From JBJFCE01 sp964437825 (GTDB lineage: Bacteria > Bacillota > Clostridia > Lachnospirales > Lachnospiraceae), in NCBI GenBank assembly GCA_964437825.1, contig CAYTIH010000083.1:1-5365 (forward strand): DNA of 5,365 nucleotides, given 5' to 3'. The translations under genes were made by a program, and so were the position numbers. The notes below the pieces were generated by a model. The model searched no databases, was not told the DNA's origin, and was given only the letters and a program-made list of their open reading frames with translations. Every line of letters starts with the position of its first letter. The first letter of the stretch is position 1. This document shows positions 1-3,824 of the stretch, piece by piece.

Positions 1-63
1 TCAGTTGGCTAGAGCACGCGGTTCATACCCGCGGTGTCGAGGGTTCGAATCCCCCTCTCGCTA
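1..63 (+). tRNA. tRNA-Met (anticodon CAU), 5' end cut by the window
   Basis: The anticodon stem CGCGG/CCGCG (17-21 and 29-33) encloses the 7-base loop TTCATAC, with anticodon CAT at 24-26. The T-loop TTCGAAT is at 44-50. The 3' acceptor strand is 56-62 with discriminator A at 63. By comparison with standard tRNAs, about 11 bases of the 5' end lie outside the window. The anticodon stem lacks the three stacked G-C pairs of initiator tRNA, so elongator Met is most likely; an Ile tRNA with a modified C34 cannot be excluded. No CCA is encoded, so it must be added after transcription. The T-stem has one A.C mismatch (40 with 54). Confidence 0.93.
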
Positions 64-71
64 CTTGCGAG

Positions 72-102
72 AACACTGATTTTATCAGTGTTTTTGCTTT
101 TT
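72..102 (+). terminator. Intrinsic terminator of the tRNA-Met unit
   Basis: A perfect 9-bp stem, AACACTGAT (72-80) with ATCAGTGTT (84-92), closes a 3-base loop and leads into a T-rich tract broken by GC (93-102). It sits 8 bases after the tRNA 3' end, as expected for a tRNA transcription unit. Confidence 0.85.
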
Positions 103-270
103 ATAAGCGCTAGTACCCTGCCAGCTAGTGGCAGATAAACAGGAATTGTGGGATGAAGCAAAGGGAAAATGCCATTTGGGTAATCAAGCTCACGGCTGCT
201 TGTTGAGTGCCGAATTTGAAAAAATACCAACAAATTAGCCAGAAATTTCAATAAAATGATACATTTCCTC

Positions 271-299
271 TTGTAAATTGCACAAAAAAAGAGTATCAT
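271..299 (+). promoter_or_regulatory. Probable promoter of tRNA-Gly
   Basis: TTGTAA (271-276) and TATCAT (294-299) are separated by 17 bases and match the housekeeping sigma consensus moderately well. The predicted start near 306 lies about 9 bases before the tRNA, which suits a short 5' leader. The call rests on spacing and position only. Confidence 0.5.
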
Positions 300-314
300 A
301 TACATATGGTTTTT

Positions 315-385
315 GCAGATATAGTTCATCGGTAGAACGCTAGCTTCCCAAGCTGGAGAGACGGGTTCGATTCCCGCTATCTGCT
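315..385 (+). tRNA. tRNA-Gly (anticodon CCC)
   Basis: A complete cloverleaf can be drawn. The acceptor arm is GCAGATA (315-321) with TATCTGC (378-384), discriminator T at 385. The D-stem is GTTC/GAAC (324-327 and 335-338). The anticodon stem is 340-344 with 352-356 around TTCCCAA, giving anticodon CCC at 347-349. The T-loop TTCGATT is at 366-372. The first T-stem pair is A.C (361 with 377). CCA is not encoded. This tRNA reads GGG codons. It has its own promoter-like sequence and terminator, so it is probably transcribed separately from the tRNA-Met upstream. Confidence 0.95.
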
Positions 386-389
386 TATG

Positions 390-417
390 AGAGTCTGTCA
401 GATGACGGCTCTTTTTT
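390..417 (+). terminator. Intrinsic terminator of tRNA-Gly
   Basis: The stem AGAGTC-T-GTC (390-399, one bulged T) pairs with GACGGCTCT (404-412) around the loop AGAT, and is followed by a T run (413-417). It begins five bases after the tRNA. Confidence 0.8.
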
Positions 418-418
418 A

Positions 419-467
419 TATCATAGGGAACACTTTGCCGCACAAAAGCACGCTGCTTCCTATGATA
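419..467. repeat. Imperfect palindrome with arms TATCATAGG(g)AA / TTCCTATGATA
   Basis: The left arm (419-430) and right arm (457-467) are reverse complements apart from one extra G in the left arm. They enclose 26 bases that contain a minor AGCA-CGC-TGCT hairpin. The palindrome begins within a few bases of the end of the tRNA-Gly terminator T run. No open frame or T run follows, so I do not call it a terminator. It may be a small non-coding mobile palindrome, but only one copy is in the window. Confidence 0.55.
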
Positions 468-526
468 GAAAAACGCCCCGTGTGGATTGCACTGCGGCGG
501 ATAGGAGAAAAGCGCCGCTGCTGCAG

Positions 527-560
527 CCCGCTGCAGGCGGAGAATCCCGCATAGCGAGTT
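527..560. repeat. Double-hairpin repeat, copy 1
   Basis: The first hairpin is CCGCT-GCA-GGCGG (528-540). The spacer AG follows, then a weaker second stem around CGC-ATA-GCG. It matches 3743-3777 over the core GCAGGCGGAGAATC and in overall two-hairpin layout, so the two are copies of one dispersed element. This copy abuts the start of the chemotaxis-gene remnant and may mark the point where that gene was broken. Confidence 0.6.
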
Positions 561-564
561 TCCG

Positions 565-1092
565 TTGATTATTCTGGCTGTGGGACTGACAATCTATTCA
601 GCGATTATTCTAATTGGAGGAATGCGTCAGGAGACCACAAGCGGGTTGTCCTATCAAACCAAGATTAACGGTTTGAATTATTATGCATACTATGAACCGC
701 TTTACAATCAAGACGGTTCTATCGCAGGTATGGTGTTTGTAGGAATTCCTTCCAATGATATCAATGAATTTATTACGACTGAGATTACCAAAATTGTGAT
801 AACGACCAGGGAACGTTTTCTGGATGTTCAAAGGGGAATTCGGTCTTCCTGTGAAGATATAGGGCAGGTATCCGCTGAAACGAAGAACTGTAACGAGCAT
901 AGAGTACAGATCGTGGATCTGATTCAGAATCTTTCCGCAGTATCAGAGGAAAATGCAGCCTCCACGCAGGAAACGACTGCTTCCATGCAGGAACTGAATG
1001 CAACAAGGAATCTGCTTGCGCAGTCCTCACAGGAGCCGCTTAAGTTGGCAGATCAGCTGGATGAAGAAACAGCATATTTTACAGTGGACTAA
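565..1092 (+). pseudogene. Methyl-accepting chemotaxis protein remnant with internal deletions
   Basis: The 175-codon frame reads as three fused pieces of a chemotaxis receptor. Residues 1-20 are a hydrophobic segment resembling the first membrane helix (IILAVGLTIYS). Residues about 32-80 resemble the end of an extracellular Cache-type sensor domain (NYYAYYEPL...GSIAGMVFVGIPS). Residues about 85-172 resemble the C-terminal arm of the signalling domain, with NLSAVSEENAASTQETTAS and an MQELNAT continuation. Missing are most of the sensor domain, the second membrane helix, HAMP, and the conserved hairpin tip that contacts CheA and CheW. Intact relatives are usually 500-700 residues. The only start in frame is TTG at 565, with no ribosome binding site at a useful distance; AGGAG at 503-507 is far too distant. 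I call it a non-functional remnant. The pieces stay in one frame, so translation of a short product cannot be excluded. Confidence 0.8.
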
Positions 1093-1145
1093 CCGGAGTT
1101 GTCGGAAATACCGAAGGTCTATCAGTGACTTTGGAATGGGGATTA

Positions 1146-1182
1146 GTGTGAAAAATCACATTGATATGCTGATTTTTCACAC
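1146..1182. repeat. Perfect 13-bp inverted repeat
   Basis: GTGTGAAAAATCA (1146-1158) and TGATTTTTCACAC (1170-1182) are exact reverse complements around an 11-base loop. The left arm overlaps the end of the first 21-bp direct repeat. No T run follows on the + strand, so it is not a classical terminator, although it would fold strongly in RNA. Confidence 0.85.
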
Positions 1183-1291
1183 AGCTATTTGTGCAGGAGC
1201 GTCACAAATAGCCCTGATGGCAGACGGGAAACCGCTTTCGCGGATTTCCCGCCGCCCCGTTGCTGACGCTCCGGAATGGGGATTAGTGTGA
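1148..1291 (+). CDS. Possible 47-residue short ORF, GTGA overlap with the glycosylase gene
   Basis: A GTG at 1148 lies five bases after GGGGA (1138-1142), the same arrangement used at the glycosylase start. The frame runs through the inverted repeat and element R1 and stops at TGA 1289-1291, overlapping the glycosylase GTG by four bases (GTGA). The peptide contains AICAGASQIAL and ends APEWGLV. A parallel frame in R2 keeps similar residues and also ends at the next start codon. It resembles no protein family I recognise. It may be a translated leader, or simply an open frame through a repeat. Confidence 0.2.
   Translation: MKNHIDMLIFHTAICAGASQIALMADGKPLSRISRRPVADAPEWGLV
1184..1290 (+). repeat. 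Composite hairpin element R1, upstream of the glycosylase gene
   Basis: The 10-bp perfect stem GCTATTTGTG/CACAAATAGC (1184-1193 and 1203-1212) has a 9-base loop CAGGAGCGT. A nested hairpin follows (1225-1251): CGGGAAA-CCGC, loop TTTC, GCGG-A-TTTCCCG. The element ends with ACGCTCC (1266-1272) and the GGAATGGGGATTAGTGTG tail. The loop bases GGAGCGT (1196-1202) are complementary to ACGCTCC, so the hairpin loop could pair with the sequence just before the ribosome binding site. R2 (1800-1879) has the same parts without the nested hairpin. Confidence 0.75.
1278..1290 (+). promoter_or_regulatory. Ribosome binding site and GTG start of the glycosylase gene, inside R1
   Basis: GGGGA (1278-1282) lies five bases before GTG 1288. 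In the equivalent part of R2, GGAGA (1867-1871) lies five bases before the ispF ATG at 1877. This parallel decides for GTG 1288 over the in-frame ATG at 1276, which would have no ribosome binding site and lies inside the repeat. Confidence 0.6.
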
Positions 1292-1827
1292 AAGAGAAAG
1301 AGAGCCGGTATCAGCATGCAGAACATGAATTCGGACCTGTATTTGACAGGAATTCCAGAGTGCTGATACTTGGCTCTTTTCCGTCTGTCAAATCCAGGGA
1401 GCAGCAATTCTATTACGGGCATCCTCAAAACCGGTTCTGGAAAATGCTTGCAGCGGTTTACGGCAGGCGGATTCCGGATACAATACCAAAGAAGCGGGCA
1501 TTTCTGTTAGAAAATCATGTTGCACTCTGGGATGTGATAGGAGCTTGTGATATTATAGGTTCCAGCGACAGCTCCATTAAAAATATAACGGTCAATGACG
1601 TAAGAGTGATCACGGACTGTGCGGATATCCGCCTTATTTGCTGTAACGGGGATAAAGCGTATCGTTTATTTGTAAGATATATGATGGAGCACGTACCGGG
1701 AATTCCGGTTTGCAGGCTGCCCTCTACAAGCCCTGCAAACGCTGCATGCAGTTTGGAACAATTGATTCATACATGGTCGGAAGCTCTTTTAGAGGATCGG
1801 CTATTTGTGCCGGAGCGTCACAAATAG
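1288..1827 (+). CDS. DNA-deoxyinosine (hypoxanthine) glycosylase, uracil-DNA glycosylase superfamily
   Basis: This 179-residue cytosolic enzyme should remove deaminated bases (hypoxanthine, possibly uracil) from DNA as the first step of base-excision repair. From the GTG start, residues 26-33 hold the strand and first motif ILGSFPS. Residues 42-51, YYGHPQNRFW, include the Asn (48) expected to act in catalysis. WDV at 81-83 and the CCNG strand at 118-121 follow. LPSTSPAN at 144-151 occupies the DNA-binding loop position of the superfamily. These motifs fit the family 6 type better than classical Ung. Length is near the usual 160-170 residues. The last eight or nine residues and the TAG stop are encoded by hairpin element R2, so its C-terminus has apparently been rewritten by the repeat. 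An upstream ATG at 1276 would add four residues. The function call is from motifs; substrate preference is inferred. Confidence 0.88.
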   Translation: MKEKESRYQHAEHEFGPVFDRNSRVLILGSFPSVKSREQQFYYGHPQNRFWKMLAAVYGRRIPDTIPKKRAFLLENHVALWDVIGACDIIGSSDSSIKNITVNDVRVITDCADIRLICCNGDKAYRLFVRYMMEHVPGIPVCRLPSTSPANAACSLEQLIHTWSEALLEDRLFVPERHK

Positions 1828-1879
1828 CTTTGGCGGCAGAAGAAATTGTTGTTTGCGCTCCGGAATGGAGATTAGAATG
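1800..1879 (+). repeat. Composite hairpin element R2, across the glycosylase-ispF junction
   Basis: The same stem as R1, GCTATTTGTG (1800-1809) with CACAAATAGC (1819-1828), has the loop CCGGAGCGT. CGCTCCGG (1856-1863) follows and is perfectly complementary to the first eight loop bases (1810-1817), with a further G.T pair possible (1855 with 1818). The element ends in GGAATGGAGATTAGAATG. The 3' arm contains the glycosylase stop TAG (1825-1827), and the tail contains the Shine-Dalgarno and start of ispF. Between stem and complement there are 27 bases, without the nested hairpin of R1. Confidence 0.75.
1867..1879 (+). promoter_or_regulatory. Ribosome binding site and ATG start of ispF, inside R2
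   Basis: GGAGA (1867-1871) lies five bases before ATG 1877, which begins the family-typical MRIGMGYDVHR. The in-frame ATG at 1865 would overlap this site and lacks one of its own. Confidence 0.75.
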
Positions 1880-2461
1880 AGGATAGGAATGGGATACGAT
1901 GTGCACCGCTTGACAGAGGGGCGAAAGCTGATGATCGGCGGTGTGGAAATACCTTATGAAAAGGGTCTGCTTGGGCATTCGGATGCGGATGTGCTGCTGC
2001 ATGCCATTATGGATGCTCTGCTTGGCGCTGCGGCATTGGGAGATATCGGGAAGCATTTCCCGGATTCCGATCCGGCCTATGAAGGAATTTCCAGCATACT
2101 GCTATTACAGAAGGTCGGTGAATTATTGGAAGAAAATTTGTTTTTTATCGAAAATATAGATGCTACGATTATTGCTCAGGCACCGAAGATGCGTCCATAT
2201 ATTGATTCTATGAGACAGAACATTGCGCAGGCGCTTGGAATAGAACTCTGTCAGGTCAACGTGAAGGCAACGACGGAAGAAGGACTGGGGTTTACGGGGA
2301 CAGGAGAGGGGATTTCCTCACAGGCGATATGTATGCTGACCTCTCCGATCAATCTGAGCAGCGAGGATGTATCTTCCGCCGGATGCCGAGGATGCAGAGG
2401 ATGCGGCAGATTTCAGACGGAGGAAACAGAAACGGCAGGTGGAACGGCGCATGGATCATGA
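1877..2461 (+). CDS. ispF: 2-C-methyl-D-erythritol 2,4-cyclodiphosphate synthase with a C-terminal extension
   Basis: IspF cyclises 4-diphosphocytidyl-methylerythritol 2-phosphate to MEcPP with release of CMP, in the MEP route to isoprenoids; it is a cytosolic trimer. The product has 194 residues. Asp8 and His10 (GYDVHR) and His42 match the metal ligands of the family. LLGHSDADVLLHAIMDALLG at 31-50 is the signature region, GDIGKHFPD follows at 55-63, and KATTEEGLGFTG at 130-141 is the second signature. The core ends near residue 156, the usual full length. The remaining 38 residues (SSEDVSSAGCRGCRGCGRFQTEE and on, beginning near 160) are unlike the family, contain GCRGCRGC, and arise from a short GAGGATGC nucleotide repeat. 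They may be translation past a lost stop codon. The gene overlaps the next by 11 bases. Its start lies in repeat R2, 49 bases after the glycosylase stop. Confidence 0.95.
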   Translation: MRIGMGYDVHRLTEGRKLMIGGVEIPYEKGLLGHSDADVLLHAIMDALLGAAALGDIGKHFPDSDPAYEGISSILLLQKVGELLEENLFFIENIDATIIAQAPKMRPYIDSMRQNIAQALGIELCQVNVKATTEEGLGFTGTGEGISSQAICMLTSPINLSSEDVSSAGCRGCRGCGRFQTEETETAGGTAHGS

Positions 2462-3329
2462 CGAACCGGCTGTATGGCAGGGGGATCCGCAGGGACGTAC
2501 CAGGGCGCTTTGGGAAGAAGTTTTTTCTCAGGATTCCAAACAGTTTTTGGATTACTATTATCAATATAAGGCTCCTGAGGCAAGGGTGTATGTGATTCTT
2601 GAGGGACAGAACATCATCTCCATGCTGCATCTGAATCCTTATCGGGTTTCCTGTCACGGTGAAGAAAAAAAATCATATTATATAGTAGGGGTTGCTACCA
2701 AAAAAGAATATCGTCACAGGGGATATATGCGCCGCCTGTTGTGCAGTGCGATAGCCGATTCGAAACAGGAAGACTGTCCGTTTTTGTTTCTGATGCCGAC
2801 AAATCCTGCGATCTATGAACCGTTTGGTTTTAGGTACGGCTACAGGCATTTGACTTATCAGCCGTCCGCACTGCTGCCGAAGAAAAGAATTATGGAGGCT
2901 ATGGAGCGGGGACGCTCCGGCCGGATTATGGCGGGGGATCAGGCTCTGGTTTTGGAAGTCTACAGAAATCAGTCTGAGAACGGCCTTTCGGTAAATGCGG
3001 ATGATCTGACAGTATTTGCCGATCATGAGCTGCGTTGGCGCTTTCACGTTTTCTGTGTTCATGATCGTGCCTATTTTGACCGCCTTCAAAAGGAGCTTCG
3101 CAGTGAAAACGGGGATTTGTTTCTGATATATAGGCAGGAAGAGACGCGAAGGAGACTGACAGGGTATTTCTGCTACAGCGATGAGGAAGAACCTTTTTAT
3201 CAGGAGGTTATACTGACGCAGGAGGCACAAAAGCTGTTCCTGCCGGGTGAGGAAAAAAATGCCATCATGTTTCTTGACCTGCACGGATGGGAGACGGAGG
3301 AAGGGCGTTATTTTCCCGAACTTGTATAG
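2451..3329 (+). CDS. GNAT-family N-acetyltransferase, Eis-like two-part architecture
   Basis: This predicted cytosolic acetyl-CoA-dependent acyltransferase has 292 residues. The N-terminal GNAT domain covers about residues 1-135. YYIVGVATKKEYRHRGYMRR (76-95) is the acetyl-CoA pyrophosphate-binding motif of the R-x-x-G-Y type, and NPAIYEPFGF (118-127) is the later conserved GNAT segment. The C-terminal half (about 140-292) contains WRFHVFC-like and YFCY strands. Together these suggest the second domain seen in Eis-like acetyltransferases, but this half is less certain. The substrate cannot be told from sequence. I chose ATG 2451 because AGGTGG (2437-2442) lies eight bases upstream. An in-frame ATG at 2367 would add 28 low-complexity residues (DAEDAEDAAD...) and has AGG directly abutting it, which is unsuitable. 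The overlap with ispF suggests translational coupling in one transcript. Confidence 0.85.
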   Translation: MDHDEPAVWQGDPQGRTRALWEEVFSQDSKQFLDYYYQYKAPEARVYVILEGQNIISMLHLNPYRVSCHGEEKKSYYIVGVATKKEYRHRGYMRRLLCSAIADSKQEDCPFLFLMPTNPAIYEPFGFRYGYRHLTYQPSALLPKKRIMEAMERGRSGRIMAGDQALVLEVYRNQSENGLSVNADDLTVFADHELRWRFHVFCVHDRAYFDRLQKELRSENGDLFLIYRQEETRRRLTGYFCYSDEEEPFYQEVILTQEAQKLFLPGEEKNAIMFLDLHGWETEEGRYFPELV

Positions 3330-3341
3330 ACGTTGGAATGA

Positions 3342-3410
3342 GAACGCGGTGCAGTAACTTGCGTAGAATACGATGCAGTAACTTGTGTAGAACACGGCGC
3401 GATGCAATAA
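3342..3410. repeat. 24-bp tandem repeat, two full units and a degraded third
   Basis: Units at 3342-3365 and 3366-3389 share TGCAGTAACTTG and the GTA at their ends, differing at four positions. The third, from 3390, keeps GAACACGG and then decays (GATGCAATAA). Each full unit can form a small 5-bp stem. The repeat fills the space between the acetyltransferase stop and the T-box promoter. No clear terminator is visible there. Confidence 0.7.
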
Positions 3411-3418
3411 ATTGAAAC

Positions 3419-3446
3419 TTGACAATTTATTCTTTTTTGCTATTCT
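3419..3446 (+). promoter_or_regulatory. Promoter of the T-box-cysE-cysS unit
   Basis: A perfect -35 TTGACA (3419-3424) is followed after 16 bases by TATTCT (3441-3446), preceded by TG one base upstream (3438-3439) as in extended -10 promoters. The predicted start near 3453 leaves a leader of about 370 bases before cysE. Confidence 0.75.
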
Positions 3447-3474
3447 AATTAGTAGAATCCTAATATGAGAAAAA

Positions 3475-3728
3475 CAGAGAACGAAGAGAGTACATGTTAT
3501 CACGATATCAGAGAGGGAGTGCCGTCGGCTGAGAGCGTTCCTTATACGGATAGGATGGAAGTGCATTCGGGAGTTGATGGAGCAAGCGGTCCGCTTCCTT
3601 AAGAGAGACCCGATAGCTTCATACGGACAGCGCACGTTACGCGTAATGAGAGAAGGGCATATTGGCCCTTACTTAGAGTGGAACCGCGGAGTAACTTCGT
3701 CTCTAATGATAGAGATGAAGTTTTTTTT
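3475..3728 (+). promoter_or_regulatory. T-box riboswitch, tRNA-Cys specific
   Basis: Stem I carries the AGTA motif (3489-3492), the distal GAGAGGGAG...GGCTGAGAG elements, and the specifier loop strand GAAGTGCA in which TGC (3562-3564) is a Cys codon. CGAA (3482-3485) with TTCG (3566-3569) closes the base of the loop. Stem III is AAGGGC/GCCCTT (3653-3658 and 3665-3670). The T-box AGAGTGGAACCGCGG (3675-3689) forms the antiterminator: AGAG pairs with CTCT (3701-3704), GCGGAG pairs with 3695-3700, and a 7-base bulge TGGAACC remains. TGGA in the bulge is complementary to UCCA, as expected for tRNA-Cys with discriminator U. Uncharged tRNA-Cys should stabilise the antiterminator and allow transcription of cysE and cysS. 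Confidence 0.95.
3693..3728 (+). terminator. Regulated terminator of the T-box leader
   Basis: A 12-bp stem pairs AACTTCGTCTCT (3693-3704) with 3711-3722 around loop AATGAT, with one G.T pair, and runs into an unbroken T tract ending at 3728. Its 5' arm includes the bases used by the antiterminator (3695-3704), so the two folds exclude each other. Confidence 0.93.
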
Positions 3729-3742
3729 AGTCGCTGACGCGG

Positions 3743-3777
3743 CCCGCCGCAGGCGGAGAATCTCGCCATGTGAGATT
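3743..3777. repeat. Double-hairpin repeat, copy 2, in the cysE leader
   Basis: The perfect hairpin CCGCC-GCA-GGCGG (3744-3756) is followed after AG by AATCTC (3759-3764) paired with GAGATT (3772-3777) and then more T residues (3778-3781). It matches the copy at 527-560. It lies between the T-box terminator and the cysE ribosome binding site. The second hairpin with its T run could add weak termination or protect the RNA. No T-box function requires it. Confidence 0.65.
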
Positions 3778-3824
3778 TTTTCTTATCTTTTTATCTTTCT
3801 TATGATTATTTTTGGGAGGCAGAA

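Larger units (their letters stand above)
1133..1293. repeat. 21-bp perfect direct repeat, 140 bp apart
   Basis: Positions 1133-1153 and 1273-1293 are identical over 21 bases (core GGAATGGGGATTAGTGTG). A third, diverged form (GGAATGGAGATTAGAATG) lies at 1862-1879. Each copy carries a purine-rich Shine-Dalgarno-like block five bases before a GTG or ATG. The 140-bp unit between the first two holds the inverted repeat at 1146-1182 and most of element R1. This could be a target duplication, or a truncated earlier copy of R1 followed by a full one. Confidence 0.85.

Noticed and set aside
9..443. Minus-strand open frame of 144 codons
   Set aside because: It runs antisense through both tRNAs and their terminators; the protein end is the typical artefact of translating a tRNA backwards.
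1177..1428. Minus-strand frame sharing AICDAPAQIA with another minus-strand frame at 1724-2056
   Set aside because: The shared peptide is the reverse reading of the R1 and R2 hairpins and not evidence of a protein family on that strand.
2367..2450. Upstream ATG start for the acetyltransferase
   Set aside because: It has no properly spaced ribosome binding site, and the added residues are low-complexity sequence from the ispF tail repeat.
3342..3410. Possible CRISPR array
   Set aside because: The 24-bp units are directly contiguous with no unique spacers, and no cas gene is present.
2673..3635. Minus-strand open frame of 320 codons
   Set aside because: It is antisense to the acetyltransferase gene and the T-box leader, has no recognisable domain, and the opposite strand has clear protein motifs.
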